Assembly: GCA_902762305.1 (NCBI GenBank)
Contig: CACWNW010000005.1
Location: forward strand, 1-64,000
DNA from: Fibrobacter succinogenes
Lineage (GTDB): Bacteria > Fibrobacterota > Fibrobacteria > Fibrobacterales > Fibrobacteraceae
Length of the DNA stretch: 64,000 nucleotides
Direction: 5' to 3'
How positions within the stretch are numbered: the stretch's first letter is position 1; every line of letters begins with the position of its first letter. The notes beneath the pieces are model-generated. The model made no database searches, had not been told where the DNA came from, and saw only the letters and a program-made list of their open reading frames with translations. Positions 7,997 to 15,382 of the stretch are shown one piece after another. The translations under genes were made by a program, and so were the position numbers.

Positions 7997-9391
7997 TTAC
8001 TTTATCGCAATCCGCTTGACTAGGCTCGCGGAGCCGTCGCGGACGCGGACCATGTAGATTCCTTCGGCGATTCCCTTCAGCTCGACAGAACCCTTTTCGC
8101 TTTTCCCGCGGAATACCGGGCGGCCCTGCATGTCGAACACTTCGACGCTTGCGTCCTTTGCGCCGGCAATGAGCAGCGTGCGGCCGGAAACGTGCAAGGA
8201 GAGACTGGCCGGGCTTGCGACTGCCTTGATCGCGATTGTCGAATCCGTCTCGGTGGAGTCCTGCGGGTCGATGAATAACTTGCTGTCATACGGAGAAACG
8301 ACGTCTGTGGCCGGGTGTGCCATGAGGCTCGCCATGACGCTGTCGTAAGCGGGCTTCGGCTTGTATTGTCTGTCGTAGAGGAGCGCTTCCGTTTTGCCTT
8401 GCTGTTCGTCGAGCCAACTGTGCGCATCGGTCAGTCCCCAGATGACGAATTCACCCATGTTCGGTTCTTCGAGGAACACGTCCATGAACTGGCGGTACAG
8501 ATGTCCCTGCTTTGCATAGTCTGCGGCGGTGAGCTTGCCCGCTTCTCCCTTCGGGAAACCGATGTCGAGTTCCGTGATGTTGAGTGTCACGTCGAGTTCC
8601 GCGAGCGCCTTGGCGAGCGCGCGTACGTTCTGCGGGGTCGTCTCGTGCGCGATTTCGATATGCGTCTGCGTGCCCACGCAGGTGATGGGAATGTTTTTCT
8701 TTTTCCAGCGCTTTACCTGCTCCACGACGAAGCTCGCCTTGGAACCTTCGCGCAGGCCCCATTCGAGGGAGTAGTCGTTGTAGCAGAGTTCGGCATCCGG
8801 GTCAGCCTTGTGAGCCCATACGAATGCGGAATCCAGGAATTCGGCGCCGATGCCTTCGTACCATACGGAACCATTGCTGCGCCAACCGGCGTTGTAGTCG
8901 TCGTTGATGGCCTCGTTCACCACGTCCCATTCGGCGACCTGGCCCTTGTAATGTCCGACCACCTTCTCGATGTGGTTCTTGAGCACCGCGAGCAGCTTTT
9001 CTTTTTGCCCGCCATAATTGCTGCTGACCCATCCGGCGACCTGGCTGTGCCAGGCGAGGGCGTGGCCGCGCACGCGGATTTTGTTTTCCTGTGCGTACTT
9101 GACCATCTTGTCGCCTTTTGCGAAATTGAATTCGTTCTCGGCCGGTTCCGTGGCGTCGAACTTCATCTCGTTTTCGGCGACGACCACGTTGAACTGCGTC
9201 TTGTGGATTTCTTCGAATTCAGGCTCGATGGCGTCGTTGAACCATTCGCTGTTCAGGATGGTCCCGATGAAGCGCCCGCGTTCCTTGGCGAGCTCCCTGA
9301 TGGTCGGTTCTGCGGCAAGGGCGCTTGTGAATCCCGTGCCGATGAGGGTTGCCCCGAGTGCGATACTTGCAAGGTGATGGCTGTTCTTCAT
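7997..9391 (-). CDS. endo-1,4-beta-xylanase, GH10, with type-A sorting tail (464 aa)
   Basis: Secreted xylan-degrading enzyme. The ATG at 9391 has an AGGAG site about 6 bases upstream and is followed by a signal peptide ending T-S-A-L-A-A. The catalytic GH10 barrel covers about residues 30-370. Visible family marks are the R-G-H-A-L-A-W-H motif, the acid/base Glu160 in W-D-V-V-N-E, the nucleophile Glu274 in N-I-T-E-L-D, and W-G-L-T-D in the last part. A short linker (about 375-405) leads to an ~80-residue C-terminal domain (V-E-V-F-D-M-Q-G-R ... E-G-I-Y-M-V-R-V ... K-R-I-A-I-K), the type-A Por/T9SS-like sorting tail, pointing to surface attachment or secretion through that route. No carbohydrate-binding module is evident. 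Confidence 0.95.
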   Translation of the reverse strand: MKNSHHLASIALGATLIGTGFTSALAAEPTIRELAKERGRFIGTILNSEWFNDAIEPEFEEIHKTQFNVVVAENEMKFDATEPAENEFNFAKGDKMVKYAQENKIRVRGHALAWHSQVAGWVSSNYGGQKEKLLAVLKNHIEKVVGHYKGQVAEWDVVNEAINDDYNAGWRSNGSVWYEGIGAEFLDSAFVWAHKADPDAELCYNDYSLEWGLREGSKASFVVEQVKRWKKKNIPITCVGTQTHIEIAHETTPQNVRALAKALAELDVTLNITELDIGFPKGEAGKLTAADYAKQGHLYRQFMDVFLEEPNMGEFVIWGLTDAHSWLDEQQGKTEALLYDRQYKPKPAYDSVMASLMAHPATDVVSPYDSKLFIDPQDSTETDSTIAIKAVASPASLSLHVSGRTLLIAGAKDASVEVFDMQGRPVFRGKSEKGSVELKGIAEGIYMVRVRDGSASLVKRIAIK

Positions 9392-9523
9392 TTATTGCTC
9401 CTGTTTGGCCCGATACTCCTGGAATCCAATATATATAATAAACACGGAAAACGGGTGCGTGTGTAAGCAAACCGAAACAAAATGTTCTTATTCTTGCCAT
9501 CGCATTTTATTTATTTTATACGC

Positions 9524-10129
9524 ATGAAGAATATCCAAAAATCACACTTAGTTTTGCTGGCTCTGGTGCTCCTGACCATCCTCTGGTCTGTTATCGGGGT
9601 CGTCGATACGTACCTTACCTGGGTTCTCGAGGCGTCGCCCGCGATTGCGGGGCTCCTTGTCCTGGTGTTCACCTACAACAAGTTCCGGATGCCCACCTTC
9701 CTCTATGTTATCATGGCGCTCCATATGGTGGTCCTCCTGGTGGGGGCGCATTATTCGTATGCGAAGGTCCCGCTCGGCTTCTGGATGGAGGATTGGTTCG
9801 GCTGGACGCGCAACAATTACGACAAGATCGGGCACTTCATGCAGGGCGTGACGCCTGCGCTCGTGATGATTGAGCTCTTGCGCCGGACGACTCCGCTCAA
9901 GTCCACCGGATGGACAGGCTTTATTTCGGTGTGTGTCGCCGAGGCCATTTCCGCGCTTTACGAAATTATCGAATGGCTCGCTTCCCTGGGCAATCCGACC
10001 GATACGGAAGCCTTCCTGGGGACGCAGGGCTATATCTGGGATACGCAGACGGACATGTTCATGTGCCTGATCGGGGCGACTGTCGTGACCGTCATCCGGC
10101 TGCTCGTGCCGCGTTCCCGCGAAGGGTAG
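9524..10129 (+). CDS. DUF2238 (YjdF family) inner-membrane protein (201 aa)
   Basis: Integral membrane protein with about six hydrophobic segments. Family marks of DUF2238 are visible: N-Y-D-K-I-G-H-F-M-Q-G near the middle, A-I-S-A-L-Y-E-I-I-E-W, and L-G-T-Q-G-Y-I-W-D-T-Q-T-D-M. The function of the family is unknown. An ATG at 9482 would add 14 residues; I prefer 9524 because it gives the usual M-K-N start just before the first membrane segment. It is divergent from the xylanase and only 19 bases from the flavodoxin gene downstream, so they may be co-transcribed. Confidence 0.8.
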   Translation: MKNIQKSHLVLLALVLLTILWSVIGVVDTYLTWVLEASPAIAGLLVLVFTYNKFRMPTFLYVIMALHMVVLLVGAHYSYAKVPLGFWMEDWFGWTRNNYDKIGHFMQGVTPALVMIELLRRTTPLKSTGWTGFISVCVAEAISALYEIIEWLASLGNPTDTEAFLGTQGYIWDTQTDMFMCLIGATVVTVIRLLVPRSREG

Positions 10130-10148
10130 TTTTCTACAGGAGGTCCCT

Positions 10149-11057
10149 ATGCTAGGTAAACTGAAATTGGGTGTCGCGGTGTCGGCTGTTGCCGTGTCCG
10201 CGATGTTTGTCGCATGCAATGACCGAGCCGAATCAGATGCTCAGTCCAAGGCCCAGGCCAAGCCTGCCGCAGAAGTTGCGCCCGCTGCAAGCAAGTCGGT
10301 GGTCGTCTATTTCTCGCAGACGGGAACGACGAAGAAGCTCGCCGGAGTCCTGAAGCAGGCGGTGAACGCCGACGAAATCGAACTCAGGCTGGTAACACCG
10401 TACCCGTCCACCTACGACAGCACGATTGCCGCGGTGGGCGCCCAGCGTGAAAGCAAGCAGTGGCCGGCGCTCGAGAACGCGAAACTCGACCTCGCCAAGT
10501 ACGATACGGTGTACCTGGGTTACCCGATCATGTTCGGGAGTTTCGCCCCGCCGATCTACACCTTCCTCGACTCGAACGACCTTTCGGGCAAGGTGGTCGT
10601 GCCGTTCTGCACTTTCGGGAGCGGTGGACGAAAAGTTTCGGCTGCAGAGCTCAAGACGCTCGAACCGGGTGCGAACGTGACGCTTGCGATGGGTGTATCC
10701 AACAAGCGCATGTCCAGGGACGATGGTGATTCCATTGCGAAGGTCGAAGTGGAAACGTTCCTCGCGAACCTTGCCGCGGGCAAGACGGACGAGATGCTCA
10801 TGGGTGGCTATTCGGAACAGCGCCCGCTTACGGCTGAGGATTCCGCAGTATTTGCCGCCGCGACCAAGGACTATGCCTACTTGCAGCTGAAACCGCTCAG
10901 CGTCTCGACGCAGGTGGTGGCTGGAATGAATTATCTGTTCCTGGGCACGATGAGCGGGTTCAACCGTCCGCCTGCCGAGACGATGGTCAAGATCTTCAAG
11001 CCGCTCCCGGGACGTGGCGAACCTGAACTGATTGAATTGCTTGTAGTAGAAAAGTAA
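10149..11057 (+). CDS. flavodoxin-like lipoprotein (302 aa)
   Basis: A perfect AGGAGG at 10139-10144 precedes the ATG. The signal peptide ends in the lipobox S-A-M-F-V-A-C, so the protein is probably an envelope lipoprotein. After an Ala-rich linker comes a flavodoxin fold: V-V-V-Y-F-S-Q-T-G-T-T-K-K-L-A is the phosphate-binding loop for FMN, and Y-D-T-V-Y-L-G-Y-P-I-M-F-G holds the second flavin loop. About 100 residues after the flavodoxin part are of unknown type. An exported, lipid-anchored flavodoxin suggests electron transfer or quinone reduction at the membrane; the substrate cannot be told. Confidence 0.85.
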   Translation: MLGKLKLGVAVSAVAVSAMFVACNDRAESDAQSKAQAKPAAEVAPAASKSVVVYFSQTGTTKKLAGVLKQAVNADEIELRLVTPYPSTYDSTIAAVGAQRESKQWPALENAKLDLAKYDTVYLGYPIMFGSFAPPIYTFLDSNDLSGKVVVPFCTFGSGGRKVSAAELKTLEPGANVTLAMGVSNKRMSRDDGDSIAKVEVETFLANLAAGKTDEMLMGGYSEQRPLTAEDSAVFAAATKDYAYLQLKPLSVSTQVVAGMNYLFLGTMSGFNRPPAETMVKIFKPLPGRGEPELIELLVVEK

Positions 11058-11095
11058 GATAAATCGAAAATAAATAAAAGTAGAATAAACTAACA

Positions 11096-11128
11096 AAGTC
11101 TTCCTTCGGGAAGACTTACTTTTTTTGT
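11096..11128 (+). terminator. rho-independent terminator after flavodoxin gene
   Basis: The hairpin AGTCTTCC-ttc-GGGAAGACTT is followed by a run of T, about 40 bases after the stop codon. It separates the flavodoxin gene from the next promoter. Confidence 0.8.
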
Positions 11129-11142
11129 AAGTAAAAAAAATG

Positions 11143-11171
11143 TTGCCGTGAAAAAATTATTTCGCTAGATT
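11143..11171 (+). promoter_or_regulatory. candidate sigma-70-type promoter
   Basis: TTGCCG (11143-11148) and TAGATT (11166-11171) are 17 bases apart. They lie between the upstream terminator and the AAAGGAGG site at 11185-11192 of the following gene. Confidence 0.5.
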
Positions 11172-11196
11172 TGCCTCGCCTTATAAAGGAGGAACA

Positions 11197-12156
11197 ATGA
11201 ATAAGAAGGTTTTGACTACCCTGAGCGTAGTGCTTTTCTCTAGCCTGGTGTCTGTTGCCTTTGCTGAAAGGCCCACGGGGACGCCTGATTGTGAATTTGA
11301 TGGCGGTGTTTTCTTTAAGTCCAACAATACCCTTTACCTGGAATCGTTCAACAAGGATTCCGCGACTGTGAATATCACCTCTTATGCAAAAGAGTGCGTA
11401 AGCAGCAATGCCAAGAAGCCCTATAACGTTGTTGTCGAACGCAATACGAAGCTCGCTGCCAACTCTACCATCGTGCTTCCGCTTGATTATAGCCTGAAGA
11501 GCGATTGCGTCAAGCTGTATGAACCGGTGCAGATGGGCAAGGACAAGGACGGCAAGTGGAACTTTACCGCGAAGAACTCGAAGGGAACCGGTAACGCCAA
11601 GAAGCCTTTGCTGCTGATTACCGATACCGAAAAAGAAGGCTGCAGCGACCTCAAGGAAATCGCTTTCACTTCGAAGTCCGATTTGGATGATACTCCGAAA
11701 CAGCATTTGATTACGGATGTCCAGATCTACAACATTGAAACCAAAAAGAGCGATTGGGACTTTGTGGGAACTTACTCCTATGTCGAGTGGGAAGAATACC
11801 ACCCGGATCTGGGCATAATCTACGGCTACGCCGCCAAGGAAAAGGGCGCCGTCAAGGCCGGCCAGTTTGTGAAGGTCGGTTCCGGTGCTTCCGTGGCTCC
11901 GCTCCGTGCTTACCTGAAGTACATCGGTGATCCGAAGTCTCTCGCCAAGACATCTGCTGTCGGTATCGAACTTCCCGAGTCGATCGATGTGATGCTTATC
12001 GACAGCGACAACGGCACGACCGGCATTGTTCGCTGGAACATGGCTACGGGCGAAATCACGAAGGTCAACCACTGGTTCGACCTGAAGGGTCGCAAGCTCA
12101 ACGGAAAGCCCGAAAACAAGGGCATGTTTGTCGGCACCAAGACAATCCAGAAGTAA
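11197..12156 (+). CDS. secreted protein of unknown function (319 aa)
   Basis: Strong ribosome binding site AAAGGAGG 4 bases before the ATG, and a clear signal peptide (S-L-V-S-V-A-F-A). The mature part has many beta-strand-like stretches, four Cys residues and no domain I recognise. The end (W-F-D-L-K-G-R-K-L-N-G-K ... N-K-G-M-F-V ... I-Q-K) is a short form of the type-A sorting tail also seen on the xylanase and on the protein at 62257-64000. It lies on a short transcript of its own with the small peptide gene at 12175, bounded by terminators on both sides. Confidence 0.75.
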   Translation: MNKKVLTTLSVVLFSSLVSVAFAERPTGTPDCEFDGGVFFKSNNTLYLESFNKDSATVNITSYAKECVSSNAKKPYNVVVERNTKLAANSTIVLPLDYSLKSDCVKLYEPVQMGKDKDGKWNFTAKNSKGTGNAKKPLLLITDTEKEGCSDLKEIAFTSKSDLDDTPKQHLITDVQIYNIETKKSDWDFVGTYSYVEWEEYHPDLGIIYGYAAKEKGAVKAGQFVKVGSGASVAPLRAYLKYIGDPKSLAKTSAVGIELPESIDVMLIDSDNGTTGIVRWNMATGEITKVNHWFDLKGRKLNGKPENKGMFVGTKTIQK

Positions 12157-12174
12157 TTATTGGGGGAAAATAAA

Positions 12175-12327
12175 ATGATGAAGAAAGAATATCAGGCTCC
12201 GAAGATGAAAGTCGTGGAACTCAAGCACCAGTCTAACTTGCTTAATGCCAGCGACGCTCCTTGCGATGCTGAATACTGCGACGAACTCGGCTTCAATGTC
12301 GACAAGTCCATGAATCCGAAGGCCTAA
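12175..12327 (+). CDS. 50-residue Cys-containing peptide gene
   Basis: A short frame starting with two ATGs (12175 and 12178) behind GGGGGA, 18 bases after the preceding stop and followed by two terminators. The product starts M-M-K-K-E-Y-Q-A-P-K and continues with V-V-E-L-K, N-L-L-N-A-S and an acidic segment with two Cys (A-P-C-D-A-E-Y-C-D). The N-terminal pattern K-x-Y-x-x-P-x-(M/I)-x-V-V-E-L, followed by L-L-x-A-S, resembles short peptides common in Bacteroidota whose role is mostly unknown and some of which look like leader peptides of modified peptides. No modifying enzyme is seen nearby. The codon pattern and ribosome binding site make it a real gene. Confidence 0.7.
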   Translation: MMKKEYQAPKMKVVELKHQSNLLNASDAPCDAEYCDELGFNVDKSMNPKA

Positions 12328-12360
12328 AGAAATCCGTACTCCTATAATCGGAAAGAAAGT

Positions 12361-12387
12361 CCCGAAAGCAGATGCTTTCGGGATTTC
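12361..12387 (+). terminator. terminator after the small peptide gene
   Basis: Ten-base perfect inverted repeat CCCGAAAGCA / TGCTTTCGGG (12361-12370, 12373-12382) followed by ATTTCTGTT. Confidence 0.7.
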
Positions 12388-12434
12388 TGTTAAATAACGC
12401 AATCGATATAAAAAACAACTTTAAAAAAGAAAAG

Positions 12435-12462
12435 GTCCCGATCAAAAGTCGGGACTTTTTTT
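12435..12462 (+). terminator. second terminator
   Basis: GTCCCGA / TCGGGAC stem (12435-12441, 12449-12455) followed by seven T. Together with the hairpin at 12361 it isolates the secreted-protein transcript from the convergent helicase gene. Confidence 0.8.
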
Positions 12463-12486
12463 ATTTGATTGAATTTTTGCAACGAC

Positions 12487-12581
12487 GCTATGCGATGTGA
12501 AAATATAAGCGAGCAGAGCGAGGCCGCAGGACCGAAGCTGTACAAGTAGTACAGCGAGTGTCCGAGTACGAAGCTATGCGA
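12487..12581. repeat. palindrome-bearing element flanked by 9-bp direct repeats
   Basis: GCTATGCGA occurs at 12487-12495 and again at 12573-12581. Between them lies a perfect 7-base hairpin GCTGTAC-aagta-GTACAGC (12537-12555) inside a GA/GC-rich stretch. The layout (short direct repeats around a palindromic body, just after a gene end) is like a small REP-type or MITE-like insertion, but I see only this copy in the window. Confidence 0.4.
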
Positions 12582-12584
12582 CGC

Positions 12585-14363
12585 TTATTGGCGGGCAGCG
12601 AGTTCTTCAGGAGTGCGGGCGAGAATATCCCAGTCACCGCGCTTGATGATCTTGTAGGCGTATCCCTGCTCGGTGAGGAACAGCTGGCGGTTCATGGCGA
12701 ATTCCTGTTCCTTGGAGTCCTGCGTGACGATGCTGTAGAAGTGCGCGGCACCGCCGTCGCTCTTGGGGCGCAATACGCGGCCGAGACGCTGGGCTTCTTC
12801 CTGGCGGCTGCCGAACGTACCGGAAATCTGGATGAGCACGTTCGCGTCGGGGAGGTCGATGGCGAAGTTGCCGACCTTCGAGACCATGAGGTTCTTGAGG
12901 CTCCCGTCGCGGAAGGCGCCGTAGAGCTTTTCGCGGTCCTTGTTCGGGGTCTTGCCCGTAATCAGCGGGATGTTGAGTTCCTTCGAGAGCGATTCGAGCT
13001 GGTCGATGTACTGGCCGATGATAAGCACGCGGTCGTCGGGCTTGTCGTAGTACTTGAGCAGGCGTTCGACGATGTCGGTCTTTTCGGGGTTCGTGCTCGC
13101 AAGCGTAATCTTCTCGCGGATAGGCGCGAGGGCGTACTTCATCTTGAGTTCCGCTTCCATCGGGATGCGAATCTCGTTACAGTCCGCAGTCGCAATCCAG
13201 CCCTGGGCTTCGAGGATGCGCCACGGGATGTCGTACTTCTTGGGGCCGATAAGGCTGAATACTTCGGTTTCCTTGTGGTCTTCGCGCACGAGCGTTGCCG
13301 TAAGGCCGAGGCGGCGGGTCGCCTGCATTTCGGTACTCAGGCGGAACACGGGAGCGGGCAGCAGGTGCACCTCGTCGTAAATCATGAGGCCCCACTTCTG
13401 CTGGCTGAAGAGCGGGAAGTTTGCGAGTTCCTTCTTGACTTCTTCGTCGCTGAAATCGTCGAGCGAAGTTTCGGGCTTTTCGTTTTCCGCGTTCTTCACG
13501 CGCTTCCTCTGCGTGAGGATCTGGTAGGTCGCGACGGTCACCGGGCCGATTTCCTTGACTTCGCCGGAGTATTCCTTCACCATGTCGATGGGAAGGTCGG
13601 TCTTGTCGCAGATTTCGCGGATCCACTGGCGGGATGCCGAGATGTTCGGCGTGAGGATGAGCGTCTTGGTCTGGACGAGGGCCATGGTCGCAAGCCCGAT
13701 GACGGTCTTACCCGAGCCGCAGGGCAGCACGATGACGCCCGAGCCGCCCTTTTCGGAACCGCTCGCGTAGAATACCTGGGCGGCTTCCTTCTGGTAGTCG
13801 CGGAGCGCGAACTTCTTGCCGGAAAGCGTTGTCTCGCGCAGGTGGATGGGCAGCGGGTCGCCCACGGTGTAGCCCGCGAGGTCTTCGACAGGGAATCCGG
13901 AATTCGTGAGTACCATCTTCAGGTGGCCGCGGCGTTCCGGGTCCATGATGGCGTGCAGGTCGTCCTTAAGTTCCAAAACGAACGGCTCGACATCCTTGAG
14001 CTTGCAGATTTCCGTGAACATGTACTTGTCGTCGGATTCCATGATCAGGAGGTCGCCATCCTTCTTGAGGCGCAACAGGCCGTAGCGGGCCATGTAGTCC
14101 TCGATTTCGGTGATGACCGTCTGCGGGATGGGGTAACGGCTCTGGCTCTCGAGGCGTTCCAGCACTTCGGGTGCGCGCAGGCCGGTTGCTGCCGCGTTCC
14201 AGAGGCTCAGGTGCGATATCTTGTATGTATGCAGGTGCTCGGGGCTCTTTACCAGTTCGGTGAAGGGGGCGATTGCGTCGCGAGCTGCTTCGTAGGAGGG
14301 GGAATCAACCTCGACCATGATTTCGAGGTTGCTCTGTACAATGATTGCGCCGTTCGGATTCAT
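12585..14363 (-). CDS. XPB/Rad25-type DNA helicase (592 aa)
   Basis: Superfamily 2 helicase of the bacterial XPB type, presumably in DNA repair or transcription-coupled processes. Walker A is P-C-G-S-G-K-T (residues 214-220), and the Walker B box is D-E-V-H (330-333). The R-E-D motif specific to XPB is in T-A-T-L-V-R-E-D-H, and helicase motif VI is Q-R-L-G-R-V-L-R-P-K. The first ~180 residues form the helicase-C_3-like N-terminal domain seen in XPB proteins of bacteria. Length is normal for the family. It starts at ATG 14363; the gene is monocistronic and convergent with the secreted-protein gene. Confidence 0.92.
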   Translation of the reverse strand: MNPNGAIIVQSNLEIMVEVDSPSYEAARDAIAPFTELVKSPEHLHTYKISHLSLWNAAATGLRAPEVLERLESQSRYPIPQTVITEIEDYMARYGLLRLKKDGDLLIMESDDKYMFTEICKLKDVEPFVLELKDDLHAIMDPERRGHLKMVLTNSGFPVEDLAGYTVGDPLPIHLRETTLSGKKFALRDYQKEAAQVFYASGSEKGGSGVIVLPCGSGKTVIGLATMALVQTKTLILTPNISASRQWIREICDKTDLPIDMVKEYSGEVKEIGPVTVATYQILTQRKRVKNAENEKPETSLDDFSDEEVKKELANFPLFSQQKWGLMIYDEVHLLPAPVFRLSTEMQATRRLGLTATLVREDHKETEVFSLIGPKKYDIPWRILEAQGWIATADCNEIRIPMEAELKMKYALAPIREKITLASTNPEKTDIVERLLKYYDKPDDRVLIIGQYIDQLESLSKELNIPLITGKTPNKDREKLYGAFRDGSLKNLMVSKVGNFAIDLPDANVLIQISGTFGSRQEEAQRLGRVLRPKSDGGAAHFYSIVTQDSKEQEFAMNRQLFLTEQGYAYKIIKRGDWDILARTPEELAARQ

Positions 14364-14445
14364 AGGGCGCCAAATATAGTAAAAATGAGTGCCGTTGGAT
14401 AGGGGGAATCTGACGGGCTGTTTAAGGCCGTCGACGGATGGACCA

Positions 14446-14480
14446 AAAAGAAAAACCCCGATTCCTTTGTGGAACCGGGG
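14446..14480 (-). terminator. terminator for tRNA-Thr
   Basis: Read on the minus strand, a CCCCGG..CC / GG..CGGGG stem is followed by a U-run (the A-run at about 14446-14455 on the plus strand), directly after the tRNA 3' end. Confidence 0.75.
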
Positions 14481-14485
14481 CTTCG

Positions 14486-14558
14486 AGCCACCCAGCAGAT
14501 TTGAACTGCCGACCTGCTGATTACGAATCAGCTGCTCTACCAGCTGAGCTAGAGTGGC
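14486..14558 (-). tRNA. tRNA-Thr (anticodon CGT)
   Basis: On the minus strand the acceptor arms GCCACTC and GGGTGGC pair fully (one G-U), the D-arm has AGCTCAGCTGGTAGAGC, and the anticodon stem GCTGA/TCAGC holds the loop TTCGTAA with anticodon CGT for codon ACG. The T-arm has GGTTCAAATC-type bases. The discriminator base is U, and CCA is not encoded. 73 nt. Confidence 0.95.
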
Positions 14559-14677
14559 ATAGCGGGGTCAAAAATAGCAATACAGGTCGTTTTTGTCAAG
14601 ATAAAAGAGCGTTCGGTTGGCAAAGTCCTTCGTTTTTTCTATGTTTGGTTCACGAAATTTTAACATGGAAGTCTAAA

Positions 14678-15364
14678 ATGGCTAACGAATCTAATCAGAG
14701 CAATTCCGAAATCAAGGAGTTTTTTGTCCAACACGGTTCCAAGGTCCTCGTGGCCCTCGCCGTTATTCTTGTTGTTGTCGCCGGCGTCGTCCAGTTCAAG
14801 GATAGCCGCAAGGCTGCTGCCGTAGAACAGGCTGAACTCCTCGGTACGGGTCTTACTTATCTCTATGTCAACGACAAGGACAACGCCCTCAACGAATTCG
14901 AGGCGAAGATCAATTCCGGCAAGTTGAACGGTCTTGCCCTCGCTAAGGCCGCCCTGTTCGCTGGCAACATCAAGTTCGAAAAGGCTGACTACGATGGCGC
15001 TATCGCGCTGTTCCAGAAGTCCATCGACAACGCTGGTTCTGTGGCGCTGGTCCGTTCTGCCGCAATTCACGGCCTTGCCTCCGCCAAGATGGAAAAGGGC
15101 GACTATTCCGCCGCCGCCAAGCTGCTCGAAGACTTCGTGAAGGAATTCGGCAAGCGTACGGGCGACAAGGAAGACCGTTTCCAGAAGGAAGAACCGCAGG
15201 ACGAAACTCCGATTGTCCCGGATGCAATGTGGAAGCTGGTGCTCCTGCACAACGAACTCGGTTCCAAGAACAAGGCTAAGTCCGTCGCCGAACGCATCGT
15301 CGAAGTCTACGGCGATACCCAGCCCTACGCCGACAGGGCCAAGAAGTTCCTCGCTAGCTTCTAG
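14678..15364 (+). CDS. membrane-anchored TPR protein, YfgM-like (228 aa)
   Basis: The ATG at 14678 starts a short polar segment, then a single membrane span (about residues 22-42: V-L-V-A-L-A-V-I-L-V-V-V-A-G-V-V) and a periplasmic stretch of TPR-like helical repeats (A-L-A-K-A-A-L-F-A-G-N-I ... Y-D-G-A-I-A-L-F-Q-K-S ... Y-S-A-A-A-K-L-L-E-D-F). The topology is that of YfgM/TPR_21 proteins, which assist folding of exported proteins next to SecYEG and BamB in proteobacteria. In this genome the role is inferred only from topology. Confidence 0.75.
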   Translation: MANESNQSNSEIKEFFVQHGSKVLVALAVILVVVAGVVQFKDSRKAAAVEQAELLGTGLTYLYVNDKDNALNEFEAKINSGKLNGLALAKAALFAGNIKFEKADYDGAIALFQKSIDNAGSVALVRSAAIHGLASAKMEKGDYSAAAKLLEDFVKEFGKRTGDKEDRFQKEEPQDETPIVPDAMWKLVLLHNELGSKNKAKSVAERIVEVYGDTQPYADRAKKFLASF

Positions 15365-15382
15365 TTTTGATTGATTCGCGGG

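Noticed and set aside
12558-14402. 614-codon plus-strand frame over the helicase
   Set aside because: Antisense to the XPB-type helicase with intact motifs; no ribosome binding site or domain.
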